Origin: an uncultured Roseibium sp.
Lineage (GTDB): Bacteria > Pseudomonadota > Alphaproteobacteria > Rhizobiales > Stappiaceae
Direction: 5' to 3'
NCBI RefSeq assembly: GCF_947499295.1
Contig: NZ_CANMNP010000007.1
Coordinates: forward strand, 124,001-188,000
Length of the DNA: 64,000 nt
Positions within the stretch are counted from its first letter, which is position 1; the number at the start of each line of letters is the position of its first letter. The notes beneath the pieces are model-generated. The model was not told where the DNA came from. It did not search any database and saw nothing but the letters and a program-made list of their open reading frames with translations. The translations under genes were made by a program, and so were the position numbers. Below, one piece after another: positions 52,507-60,931 of this stretch.

Positions 52507-54431
52507 CAGGTTCTCTTCGGATTTGAGGTTGCAGGATGAGCGCGGTCTATTGCGACAACCGCAAGGAACAGAACAATACCGATGGCGGCGCTGAGCCACC
52601 CCTGGAACAAAAGGCAAAGCCCTGCAACGGCAGCCAATGCGCGAACCGAAGCTGATAGTGGCCGACTGAGTGTGCCTATGATGGCAACCGCAATAGCAAA
52701 GGTTCCGATCGCTGCAGTGACGACTGCGATTGCATTGGCACCCAATGAACCGTTCATCAGGAGCCCTGGGCCATAGACAAACGCAAACGGCAGAACAAAG
52801 GAAGTCGCAGCGTAGCTTGCCGCGGTCCAGCCAACCTTGTTGACGTCCGCTCCGGCGATACCGCCTGCCACGTACGAAGCAAGGGCCACAGGTGGCGTGA
52901 TGGTTGAAATGCAGCCGTAGTAGAACACAAAGAAATGGGCCGTCAGGACCGGCACACCAAGTTTCACCAGGGCTGGCGCGACAACTGTCGCCAGGATCAG
53001 GTATGCCGCCGTCGTCGGCAACCCCATCCCGAGAATGATGGACGTCACCATGGTGAAGAACAATGCCAGAAGGAGATACCCGCCGGACGCAAGATCGATC
53101 AGCGTGGCGATCTTCGATCCAAGCCCTGTCACGCCCAGCACTCCGGCAATGATTCCAGCAGCGGCACAGGCAGCCGAAATGGTGACCACCGAGCGTGCGC
53201 CTTCGGAAATGGAGGTGACGACCTTCCAGGCAAAGACCTTGTCGATCCGGCGATTGCGAACGATATCGCCGGTAACCAGGACAAGCATCGCCCAAAGAGA
53301 GGCCATGAACGGCGAAAAGCCCATCAGCATCATTGTGATCAGCGTACCAAAGGCTGCGATGAACGGCGCGCCCTTCAACACCACGTTCAACAGTGGCTCT
53401 TCACTCGCTGTTGTGCCCGTGTTCGGTGCTATCCCGGACTTTACCGCCTGTAGGTGTACAACCACAAAGGCCGATCCAAAGAACAAAAGCGCCGGTAAGA
53501 TCGCAGCTGCCATTACTGAGGTGTATGGCACTCCCACGATCTCAGCCATGATGAATGCCGCCGCCCCCATCACCGGTGGCATGATCTGCCCGCCCGTGGA
53601 AGCAACAGCTTCGATCGATGCTGCCTGATGGGGCGCATAGCCTTCGCGTTTCATGATTGGGATCGTTACGGTACCCGTCACTGCAACATTGCCCGCAGCC
53701 GACCCGCTGACCATGCCAATGAGCGTCGAGAATAATACAGCGGCCTTGGCGGACGCTGCTCGAAGGCCGCGTGTGCAGCGCACCGACAATTGAAAGAAGA
53801 AGTCGCCCGCGCCAAAATTCGACAGAAGCGCACCAAAGATCGTGAAGACGATGATATAGGTCGCCGCCACACCGACCGGAATGCCATAGATGCCGGCCGT
53901 ATCGGTCGTCAGGACCACAACGATCCGTTCCAGTGTCGACCCGCGCCCTTCCAGCACTCCCGGCAAATACGGCGCGGCAAAGGGATAAAGGAAAAAAATG
54001 AAAGTGATCGCGGCCAGGATCAGCCCGATCCCGCGCCGGGCAGCCTCGAAGACAATGATCAGAAGCACCACACCGGCAGCAAAATCAGCGTCGGTGGTTA
54101 TGCCACCGCTGAAAGCAATCGCTTTCCAGCGGGCCAACATCCATAGACTTGCCCCGATCGCTGCAACAACCAGTACCGCAGTGAAAACGGCATTGACCTT
54201 GGTCCCTGCCAGTTTCCGGCTAGCTGGTTTGATGACGAACAGCAATGACAGGGCGAGCATCACATGCGTCACGCGCATCGGCATGGTCGAGATCGCAATC
54301 ACGCCCGAGACGACGAGCAAATGATAGGCCCCAAGCGCGAAGCCAGCGGCAAAGACGCCGTTCTGCACGGTCAAATAGCGGGATAGCCAAGTCAAAGCTG
54401 GATCCTGACTGGTTGGGGGCACTTCCCCCAA
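52506..54431 (-). CDS. TAXI-TRAP transporter fused permease (641 aa)
   Basis: TRAP permease in which the small (4-helix) and large (12-helix) subunits are fused. The large-subunit signature is in GMVSGSAAGNVAVTGTVTIPIM and ATGGQIMPPVMGAAAF-like ASTGGQIMPPVMGAAAFIM, and again in GMGLPTTAAYLILATVVAPAL. The last 90 residues add more helices (LSASVRALAAVAGLCLLF). It works with the TAXI binding protein encoded 14 bases upstream, driven by Na+ or H+. Substrate unknown. Confidence 0.92.
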   Translation of the reverse strand: MGEVPPTSQDPALTWLSRYLTVQNGVFAAGFALGAYHLLVVSGVIAISTMPMRVTHVMLALSLLFVIKPASRKLAGTKVNAVFTAVLVVAAIGASLWMLARWKAIAFSGGITTDADFAAGVVLLIIVFEAARRGIGLILAAITFIFFLYPFAAPYLPGVLEGRGSTLERIVVVLTTDTAGIYGIPVGVAATYIIVFTIFGALLSNFGAGDFFFQLSVRCTRGLRAASAKAAVLFSTLIGMVSGSAAGNVAVTGTVTIPIMKREGYAPHQAASIEAVASTGGQIMPPVMGAAAFIMAEIVGVPYTSVMAAAILPALLFFGSAFVVVHLQAVKSGIAPNTGTTASEEPLLNVVLKGAPFIAAFGTLITMMLMGFSPFMASLWAMLVLVTGDIVRNRRIDKVFAWKVVTSISEGARSVVTISAACAAAGIIAGVLGVTGLGSKIATLIDLASGGYLLLALFFTMVTSIILGMGLPTTAAYLILATVVAPALVKLGVPVLTAHFFVFYYGCISTITPPVALASYVAGGIAGADVNKVGWTAASYAATSFVLPFAFVYGPGLLMNGSLGANAIAVVTAAIGTFAIAVAIIGTLSRPLSASVRALAAVAGLCLLFQGWLSAAIGIVLFLAVVAIDRAHPATSNPKRT

Positions 54432-54445
54432 CCATTGATGAGAGA

Positions 54446-55378
54446 CTACTTGCTGTCGAAATAAGCTTTGGCACCCGGATGCAGCGGGATTGCCAGGTTC
54501 AACGACATTGCCGGATCAATCTGACGTGCGTTGGCGTTTTCAGCCTTCAGTTCATCAAGATTTTCGAAAATCGCCGAGGTCACTGCCTGAACGGTCGCGG
54601 CATCCATGTCGTTGGGTGCGATCAGCATATTGTTGACACCGATCACGGTTCCCGGCTCAGCTGTACCGTAGACATCCGTCGGCACTTCAACCTCCACAAA
54701 TGCTCCGTTTGCTTCAAGCGCCTTGTCGAGCATTCCTTCAGAGAACGAAATGAAACGGAGATCTGCACCGGCTGTAGCCTGCATTACCGCGCCTGCCGGA
54801 AAGCCGGAAAGAGCCAGTGTGGCATCTACCGTGCCATCGGTGAGTTGGCTGAAACCGTCGGAATAAGAGACGAAGCTTGGCGTAATGTCATCGATGGACA
54901 TGCCATGCAGCGGGAACAGAAAGTTCACAAATCCTAGCGTGCCACCACCGGCCGGACCAACTGCAACGCGCTTGCCCTTCAGGTCCTCAAGCGTCTGAAT
55001 GTCGCTGTCGGCAAGAACCATCATGTGCAGAACAGACGGGTGAAGCGCAGCCACCGCGCCGATGTCGATCGGTCCGGCCGCCTTGTAGGGTCCAGCCCCT
55101 TTCGTCGCAAGGACCGCCAGATTGTTGTTCGTGATGGCAATCTCGACTTCACCGGAAGCGATCAGATTGGGGTTCTGCACCGAACCGCCAGTCACGATCG
55201 GAACCATCGAAATCCCCTCGCCGGCATGCTTGTTGACGACGTTGGAGATGGCTTGCCCCATAGGATAAAACGCACCGCCCAGCGACGCAGTGCCAATGCG
55301 CAACTCTTCGGCCACCGATGCCGAGCCTATGAGCGATACCGCAGCAGCGGCTGCGACTGTCTTCAGTGATTTGATCAT
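54446..55378 (-). CDS. TAXI family TRAP transporter substrate-binding protein (310 aa)
   Basis: A signal peptide (about 1-23, ending SASVA) is followed by LRIGTASLGGAFYPMGQAIS, the defining start of TAXI proteins, GGSVQNPNLIASGEVEIAITNN and GKRVAVGPAGGGT. It is the periplasmic receptor of the fused permease downstream. GGGAGG lies five bases before the ATG at 55378. First gene of the three-gene operon. Confidence 0.92.
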   Translation of the reverse strand: MIKSLKTVAAAAAVSLIGSASVAEELRIGTASLGGAFYPMGQAISNVVNKHAGEGISMVPIVTGGSVQNPNLIASGEVEIAITNNNLAVLATKGAGPYKAAGPIDIGAVAALHPSVLHMMVLADSDIQTLEDLKGKRVAVGPAGGGTLGFVNFLFPLHGMSIDDITPSFVSYSDGFSQLTDGTVDATLALSGFPAGAVMQATAGADLRFISFSEGMLDKALEANGAFVEVEVPTDVYGTAEPGTVIGVNNMLIAPNDMDAATVQAVTSAIFENLDELKAENANARQIDPAMSLNLAIPLHPGAKAYFDSK

Positions 55379-55780
55379 GGAATCCTCCCTGGTACCGAAA
55401 CCATTATTACGGTATTTTAGCAAAGAATCCAAAAAAATCGATATTATAAGTATAAATTAAAAAAAACGGGTTTTCGCACTTCCTTGGCTTCCGACCATTC
55501 AAGGCAATGCATGCAGGTTAAAGTAGGCACTTGAGATATGGATCGGTTGAGAGAGTTGGCGCGCTTTCCGTGCACAATTGAGGAATCGGAAAACTTTGTC
55601 GCCCCCCAATCGGAGACCAAGAGGAGCTTGCACGTAGCATGACGCATTCCCAATGCCTGCTCGCCCGATCGCTGTGACATCACATCACCGGCTGTTGCAC
55701 AGTGACTGGCAATAATTGTCCTGACATTGCTTCTGAGAGACTTGGTCTGAAAATAGTGTGCCTGAAACCGGCGTAACAAC
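55379..55780. other. About 400-bp intergenic region upstream of the TAXI-TRAP operon
   Basis: Contains the operon promoter; 55400-55470 is very AT-rich. A 123-codon frame on the minus strand overlaps the tRNA terminator, lacks a ribosome-binding site and resembles nothing, so I do not call it a gene. Confidence 0.5.
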
Positions 55781-55786
55781 CAAAAA

Positions 55787-55806
55787 AGGCGCCCCGAGGG
55801 ACGCCT
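55787..55806 (-). terminator. Rho-independent terminator of tRNA-Leu
   Basis: On the minus strand AGGCGTCCC-TC-GGGGCGCCT forms a tight 9-bp stem (one T-G pair) followed by TTTTTTGG. It lies 28 bases after the tRNA 3' end. Confidence 0.9.
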
Positions 55807-55834
55807 ATTCATCAATCAGTAGCCTGATTGTCTT

Positions 55835-55921
55835 TGGTGCGGTCGAGAAGACTCGAACTTCCACGGGTTTTACCCCACAGCGACCTCAACGCTGCGCGTC
55901 TACCAATTCCGCCACGACCGC
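55835..55921 (-). tRNA. tRNA-Leu (anticodon GAG)
   Basis: 87 bases including an encoded CCA. The acceptor stem is GCGGTCG with CGACCGC, the D-arm holds GGCGGAATTGGTAGACGC, and the anticodon stem CAGCG/CGCTG encloses the 7-base loop TTGAGGT, giving GAG, which reads CTC and CTT codons. A long variable arm, as in all class II leucine tRNAs, precedes the T-arm with GTTCGAGTC. Confidence 0.97.
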
Positions 55922-56051
55922 ATATTCGATTGTTTTCGGCGCCTGTCAGCGTCGAGGCGCTCCATGTAGCAAAAGGGCTTTGGGCGCGCAAGGGCCGAAG
56001 TGACATTAATTCACAAGGGCATGGAAATATTCTTGAGGCCTGTCCGGAAGC

Positions 56052-56318
56052 CTAAAGCGGACCGTCGGTCCTCATCGGACGGACTTCAGGCGGACGCATC
56101 AGAACCTCGGTGATTGAGATCCCGATCCTTTCGCCCAAAAGCACCACCTGCCCCTTGGCGACAAGCGTGTTGTTGGCGTAAATCTTGACGTCGTCATCTT
56201 CAGCAACGTCGAGATCGATGACCGCGCCACGGCCCATGCGCAACAGCTGATGGACAGGCATCTCGGACTCGCCGAGAACAACGGATATATCGACTTTGAT
56301 CTCATCAAAGGTGGTCAT
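56052..56318 (-). CDS. fliN: Orphan FliN-type flagellar switch/SpoA-domain protein (88 aa)
   Basis: Almost the whole protein is one SpoA (FliN/FliM C-terminal) domain: DISVVLGESEMPVHQLLRMGRGAVIDLD, with core VVLGESEMPVHQLLRMGRG, then LVAKGQVVLLGERIGISITE. FliN forms the flagellar C-ring. No other flagellar gene is in the window. AAGGA lies upstream of two possible ATGs (56327, 56318). A CtrA half-site lies 42 bases upstream. Confidence 0.88.
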   Translation of the reverse strand: MTTFDEIKVDISVVLGESEMPVHQLLRMGRGAVIDLDVAEDDDVKIYANNTLVAKGQVVLLGERIGISITEVLMRPPEVRPMRTDGPL

Positions 56319-56359
56319 CAGACACATCGATCCTTAAATAGGGCGAACGCCGCCAGCGC

Positions 56360-56367
56360 TTAACCAT
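56360..56367. promoter_or_regulatory. CtrA half-site upstream of fliN
   Basis: TTAACCAT, the 8-base form of CtrA-binding site known in several alphaproteobacteria, where CtrA controls flagellar genes. It lies between the divergent fliN and lipB genes. Short enough to occur by chance. Confidence 0.35.
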
Positions 56368-56414
56368 ACCACGGCACGGCCAGCCAGCTCAAAAAACAAA
56401 GAAGTGTCATCCAC

Positions 56415-57116
56415 ATGTCACCTGCCGACCGCGACAGCCTCGCATTGAAATTTCTGCCAGAATCGGGCTCAGCACCCGTCGAATGGACAATCTCCGACAA
56501 GCTCGTCGACTACGAAACCGCGCTCGCCGCGATGAACGAACGTGTTGAGAGAATCATTTCAGGCGACGCACCCGAACAAGTATGGCTGCTCGAACACCCG
56601 CCGCTTTACACCGCCGGTACCAGCGCGGACGACGGCGACCTCGTTTCGCCCGACCGGTTTCCTGTTTACCGCACCGGTCGTGGCGGCCAGCACACTTATC
56701 ACGGGCCGGGCCAAAGGGTCGCCTATGTCTTGCTGGACCTGAAAAGGCGGCAACAGGACGTCAGAGCCTTTGTCGCGGCCTTGGAAGCCTGGCTGATCAA
56801 CAGCCTGTGGCACTATCATATTCGCGGCGAAAGGCGCGAAGACCGGGTCGGTGTCTGGGTGCGCCGGCCGGACCGCGGTGCGCAGGTCGAGGACAAGATC
56901 GCTGCCATTGGCATTCGCGTGCGCAAATGGGTGACTTTTCACGGCGTCAGCTTCAACGTCGAGCCGGACCTGGAGCATTTTTCCGGCATCATTCCCTGCG
57001 GCGTGGAGGAGCATGGCGTCACCAGCCTCGTAGACCTCGGTATCCCTGTTGGCCTTGCAGAAAACGACAGCGTGTTGCGGGCGGAATTTGAAAAGATCTT
57101 CGGTGACACCAGGTAG
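56415..57116 (+). CDS. lipB: Octanoyltransferase LipB (233 aa)
   Basis: Transfers octanoyl groups from acyl carrier protein to lipoyl domains, the first step of lipoate synthesis. The substrate-binding [19 protein letters not shown] is intact; the catalytic Lys is in [13 protein letters not shown] and the catalytic Cys in GIIPCGV. Length is normal for alphaproteobacteria. It diverges from fliN and is convergent with sqdC. Confidence 0.95.
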   Translation: MSPADRDSLALKFLPESGSAPVEWTISDKLVDYETALAAMNERVERIISGDAPEQVWLLEHPPLYTAGTSADDGDLVSPDRFPVYRTGRGGQHTYHGPGQRVAYVLLDLKRRQQDVRAFVAALEAWLINSLWHYHIRGERREDRVGVWVRRPDRGAQVEDKIAAIGIRVRKWVTFHGVSFNVEPDLEHFSGIIPCGVEEHGVTSLVDLGIPVGLAENDSVLRAEFEKIFGDTR

Positions 57117-57136
57117 CTGCGCTGACTTGAAACCTT

Positions 57137-58003
57137 TCAGCTGAGCGAACCGATAAACGCCTGAAGGCGCTCCTTGCCGCCCGGTGTCCAGCCGAGTGCT
57201 TTCAGCTTGCCAGGCTCCATCACACCTACGGGTCCCTCAGCACGCGGCGGCAAGGCTGCTCCTTTCACTCCCTTGTGCTCGGCATAGAGTTTTATGAGGT
57301 CCTGACGGTCGAGCAGCAGGTCGGAAACATTGTAGACCTCAAAGGGTCTTTTCCTTTGAGAACCATTGTCCAGAATTCTGGCAAGGCCGTCGGCAAGGTC
57401 TTCACCGTAGACTTCCGTTCCTAGCCTTGGACCGATGCTTTCGCCGCGTTCAAACGCCGCGAAAAGGTCAGACCATTTGTGCCGTTGGGTTCCTGGCGCC
57501 TTCCCGTAGACACCCGTCGCTCGCAAGGATGTGCCCTTGAAACGGTCATCGCACAGAGATTGAAGCGCCTGTTCACAGACCAGTTTCACCTGGCCATAAA
57601 GGGTGTTCGGTTCTGTTTCAGCTGTTTCGCCAAGCACAGCCCAGTTGACAACCTCGGAGTAGACAGCCCTGCTCGACAAGAACACAAAGTGAGAAATTCC
57701 AGCCGCCTTTGACCTTTCCAACAGGCGCACAGTTCCTTCCGCGTTGCGTTCGATGAAGCCATGCGGGTCATCACCCTCACCGTCCCTGTACTTGCCGGGT
57801 GCATGTGACAAGGCGCAATGGATCAGGACATCGGCTTGTGGCACCACAAACTGCGTCTCTGAAAGGCTCCAGGATTGGTAACCTGCCTGAAGCCAATCTA
57901 GCGGCTGACGGCCCAGCGCAGTCAGTTGATGGCCGTCGCGGTGAAGACGATCAGCGATGAAACGGCCGACAAGACCGCTTCCACCGGTTATCAGAACGTG
58001 CAT
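57137..58003 (-). CDS. sqdC: SqdC-like NAD-dependent epimerase/reductase of sulfolipid synthesis (288 aa)
   Basis: Extended SDR with TGGSGLVGRF at the N-terminus, FLSSRAVYSE and the YGQVK catalytic Tyr/Lys. It is the third gene of a sqdB-sqdD-sqdC array, as in Rhodobacter sphaeroides and Sinorhizobium meliloti, where SqdC takes part in sulfoquinovosyl diacylglycerol formation with an uncertain reaction. It follows sqdD by 12 bases. On sequence alone it could be any NAD epimerase-like enzyme. Confidence 0.8.
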   Translation of the reverse strand: MHVLITGGSGLVGRFIADRLHRDGHQLTALGRQPLDWLQAGYQSWSLSETQFVVPQADVLIHCALSHAPGKYRDGEGDDPHGFIERNAEGTVRLLERSKAAGISHFVFLSSRAVYSEVVNWAVLGETAETEPNTLYGQVKLVCEQALQSLCDDRFKGTSLRATGVYGKAPGTQRHKWSDLFAAFERGESIGPRLGTEVYGEDLADGLARILDNGSQRKRPFEVYNVSDLLLDRQDLIKLYAEHKGVKGAALPPRAEGPVGVMEPGKLKALGWTPGGKERLQAFIGSLS

Positions 58004-58015
58004 TTAAACAGCCTG

Positions 58016-58870
58016 TCAGGTTGCAAGTACCGCAGGCCCGCGCAAACACCCAATGTCTTCCGGTATTCCCGTCCCGCTCGCAAAGGCCTGCCACAGATCA
58101 ATGAGCGGACGCAACAACTCAGCCTTGGGATGATCGGTTTGCCACGGTTTTTCATACTGGAAATGCAGAACGTGAATTTGGTTCCAGTCCCATAGCTCAG
58201 GCAGGTTGAACCAGACATATTGCAGCATGTTGTAGAAAACCGGCAGGCCGTGCCAGTCAGGAAAATAGCTTTCCAGGAACGTCTGGTCGGTCCGCCGCCA
58301 AAACACATCCGGCCGGTCCAGCGCAGCTGCCATTGCGGAAAAGGTCGCGGCGCTCGGCGTGGCCGTGAAAACCCCACTGTTCAGGCGATGAAAATCTGCA
58401 AGACTCTCATAGACATTTGGCGCGGCGCAGAACTCCGGATACTCGAACAGCTTGTCACAGTTTTTCAAGACCAATGCATCCGCGTCGATAAAAACAATTT
58501 TTTCATAGTCGCGCAGTTGCCAGAGCCGCAGTTTGACGAAATTGTCCAGCGGCGTGTGAAACTGGGGTTTGCCGCCCTTTGAAAACGGTGCTGCCTTGTG
58601 AAGGCGTCCCCTTTCGTGGCGTTCGTTGAAGGCTGCAGAGGTTGCAAGCCTTTCACAGCGGCCAAGCCTTGGTTTAAAGTTTTCAAGCTCGGCGAGATCC
58701 GCCTCGTCGACACCAGGTGTGTGAAGCACCACCAGGTCGGCTTCGGTCCCGGTTCGGCGAAGCGAGCGCAACAAGGCGCCCGCTCCCAGAATGTAGTCCT
58801 GATTGGTCACCAAAGTGACATAGGCAACTCTGGCTGAGGGCGCCCGGTTGAACGCAGGAGCATCGTCCAT
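58016..58870 (-). CDS. sqdD: SqdD glycosyltransferase, GT8/glycogenin-like (284 aa)
   Basis: GT-A fold of family GT8: YVTLVTNQDYILGAGALLRSL at the start, the metal-binding DxD in KIVFIDADALVLKN, RLNSGVFTATPS and HVLHFQYEKPW. SqdD is proposed to transfer sulfoquinovose to diacylglycerol. It lies eight bases after sqdB. The glycogenin-like identity is clear; the exact role is taken from gene order. Confidence 0.88.
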   Translation of the reverse strand: MDDAPAFNRAPSARVAYVTLVTNQDYILGAGALLRSLRRTGTEADLVVLHTPGVDEADLAELENFKPRLGRCERLATSAAFNERHERGRLHKAAPFSKGGKPQFHTPLDNFVKLRLWQLRDYEKIVFIDADALVLKNCDKLFEYPEFCAAPNVYESLADFHRLNSGVFTATPSAATFSAMAAALDRPDVFWRRTDQTFLESYFPDWHGLPVFYNMLQYVWFNLPELWDWNQIHVLHFQYEKPWQTDHPKAELLRPLIDLWQAFASGTGIPEDIGCLRGPAVLAT

Positions 58871-58878
58871 CGGTCTGG

Positions 58879-60099
58879 TCAGGAAACTGACTTCAGCCGA
58901 GGATGTTCAGGATCATGCTCGACTTCATCGGCAATCTCCTTTGTCCAGGCAGAAACGGCAGGTACACGGCTGCGGTCGACCCGGTAGGCGTAAGCTTTGG
59001 CAACATCGACGACTTCATCGAGCAACCCCTCTTCCAGGGTAATCGGATCCAGGCCCAGTTCGAGAAACTGCTTGTTCTCGACAACAAGATCGTTCTCAGC
59101 TGCCTCCTTGCGCGGATTTGGCAGATAGGCAACCTTGGCCCCTGTCTGGCGCGAGATCATTTCCGCAAGATCGCGCACACGGTGGGTTTCAGTCATCTGG
59201 TTGAAGACCTTCACCCGATCGCCACGCACAGGCGGGTTCTTGAGAGCCAGTTCGATACAACGAACCGAATCTTGAATGTGAATGAAAGCTCTTGTCTGTC
59301 CACCCGTACCATGAACCGTGAGCGGGTAGCCGATAGCCGCCTGGATCAGAAACCTGTTCAGGACAGTGCCATAATCACCATCGTAATCGAACCGGTTGAT
59401 CAGCTGTTTGTGGCGCAGTGTCTGCTGCGTGTGTGTGCCCCAGACGATCCCCTGATGCAGATCGGTGATCCTCATGCCGTCGTTCTTTGCGTAGAACTGG
59501 AAGAGTAACTGATCCAGACACTTGGTCATGTGATAGATGGAGCCCGGGTTTGCCGGATAAAGGATTTCCTGGTTAGCCTTGTACCCGGCAAGGGTGTCCA
59601 CATCCACCGACAGATATCCTTCGGGGATTGCGGCACCGACATTGGAATAGCCGTAAACACCCATTGTGCCGAGATGAATAAGGTGCGCATCCAGATCCAG
59701 CTCCACCATGGCGTTGAGCAAGTGATGGGTGGCGTTGACGTTGTTGTTGACCGTGTAGTTCTTGTGCTGATCGGATTTCATCGAATACGGCGCTGCGCGC
59801 TGTTCGGCGAAATGAATGATTGCGTCAGGCCGGTTATCCGCAAGCCAGCCTTTGAACACCTCGTAGTCTTCGGCAATATCGATCAGATGAAAATTGATGG
59901 TATTGCCGGTTTCCTGTTTCCAGATACGTGTTCGTTCCTGAATGGAATCCATCGGCGTCAGTGACTGGACACCCAGCTCGGCGTCGATCCAGCGACGGCT
60001 GAGATTGTCGACAATGTGAACCTCGTGGCCTTTATCCGACAAATGCAAGGATGTAGGCCAGCCGACAAAACCGTCACCGCCAAGTATCGCAATTTTCAA
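58879..60099 (-). CDS. sqdB: UDP-sulfoquinovose synthase SqdB (406 aa)
   Basis: Converts UDP-glucose and sulfite to UDP-sulfoquinovose, the head-group donor of sulfolipid. The Rossmann motif GGDGFVGWPTSLHLS, the long insertion HFAEQRAAPYSMKSD and LGTMGVYGY, followed by YHMTKCLDQ (catalytic Tyr/Lys), are characteristic of SQD1/SqdB. The start is TTG at 60099, seven bases after GGGGAG; no in-frame ATG lies nearby. First gene of the sqdBDC operon. Confidence 0.95.
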   Translation of the reverse strand: MKIAILGGDGFVGWPTSLHLSDKGHEVHIVDNLSRRWIDAELGVQSLTPMDSIQERTRIWKQETGNTINFHLIDIAEDYEVFKGWLADNRPDAIIHFAEQRAAPYSMKSDQHKNYTVNNNVNATHHLLNAMVELDLDAHLIHLGTMGVYGYSNVGAAIPEGYLSVDVDTLAGYKANQEILYPANPGSIYHMTKCLDQLLFQFYAKNDGMRITDLHQGIVWGTHTQQTLRHKQLINRFDYDGDYGTVLNRFLIQAAIGYPLTVHGTGGQTRAFIHIQDSVRCIELALKNPPVRGDRVKVFNQMTETHRVRDLAEMISRQTGAKVAYLPNPRKEAAENDLVVENKQFLELGLDPITLEEGLLDEVVDVAKAYAYRVDRSRVPAVSAWTKEIADEVEHDPEHPRLKSVS

Positions 60100-60315
60100 A
60101 AGTCATCTCCCCGAGTTACACAATTCGGCACAAGAGTGTTTCACTCAAATTGTGCTATATGAGAGATCAGATCATTGCGATGTTTCCGTGACAATTCAAC
60201 GGTGAATTTACAGATTGATACACTATACCGCAGCGCCATGGATTTCTCGGATGCATCCGATCCAAACGGGGGCGAAGACGGTCCAATGTGACCTTCGCAA
60301 CATGTTTGACGGCAG

Positions 60316-60603
60316 TTAGGCCGTTTCACGCATTTCAAAACCGCCGCTACAGGGACTGACAGGCGCAAGGTCCTTGAGGGAGCGAACACGCGCTAAGGAC
60401 GGACCTTTCCAAAGCGCATCCAGCATATCGACGACCGTATCCGAAGGGCCTGAAAAAACGGCTTCTACAGCGCCTGTTCTCAAGTTTCGCACCCAACCGG
60501 AAAGCTGACGTCGCTCAGCTTCGGCTGCGCACCACGCTCGATAGCCGACACCTTGCACCCTTCCCTCGACCAGAACATGAACGGTCAATGGATCACTCGT
60601 CAT
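60316..60603 (-). CDS. acyP: Acylphosphatase (95 aa)
   Basis: Hydrolyses acyl phosphates. The P-loop-like active-site segment VEGRVQGVGYRAWC contains the catalytic Arg, and GWVRNLRTGAVEAVF the catalytic Asn. Length is typical. It is upstream of sqdB with about 215 bases between. Confidence 0.95.
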   Translation of the reverse strand: MTSDPLTVHVLVEGRVQGVGYRAWCAAEAERRQLSGWVRNLRTGAVEAVFSGPSDTVVDMLDALWKGPSLARVRSLKDLAPVSPCSGGFEMRETA

Positions 60604-60931
60604 TCGAACCTCATTTCACCCGCAGTTGAATGAAGCACAATCATGACGGCGGTTCCACTGAAGGATCGAGGAATTCGTGGACAATCCAAAGGCCACGACC
60701 ACAGCCGGTGCAATTGAAACTGATTCGAACGGACGAAGCCGCACTCTACCTTAAATTGAAGTGCGGTTGTATTTTATTCGACATAAACAAATAGTTCATC
60801 ATAACCCGCCCAATAAAACCAAATAAAATAGAAAAGTTGATCAATTAGCTAGATCCTACAATGCAACTAATAATTTAGTAACATTTGCCAATAAGATTTA
60901 CTGTCAAGTAATTCTAGGCGAGTCCTTCCAA
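60604..60931. other. AT-rich 328-bp intergenic region between acyP and the GGDEF-EAL gene
   Basis: 60750-60920 is strikingly AT-rich with TATAAT-like elements and probably carries the GGDEF-EAL promoter. No gene, RNA or clear operator recognised. Confidence 0.5.

Noticed and set aside
52507..53295. Long minus-strand frame continuing upstream of the cupin through the TRAP permease gene
   Set aside because: It is Arg/Cys-rich out-of-frame translation of the permease; the cupin starts at the ATG at 52506.
55444..55815. 123-codon frame on the minus strand before the TAXI-TRAP operon
   Set aside because: It overlaps the tRNA-Leu terminator, lacks a ribosome-binding site and has no recognisable family features.
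60100..60315. Possible Pho box upstream of sqdB (CTGTAAATTCA followed by CCGTTGAATTG)
   Set aside because: Only the first 4-7 bases fit the CTGTCAT-N4-CTGTCAT consensus; too weak to report as a site.
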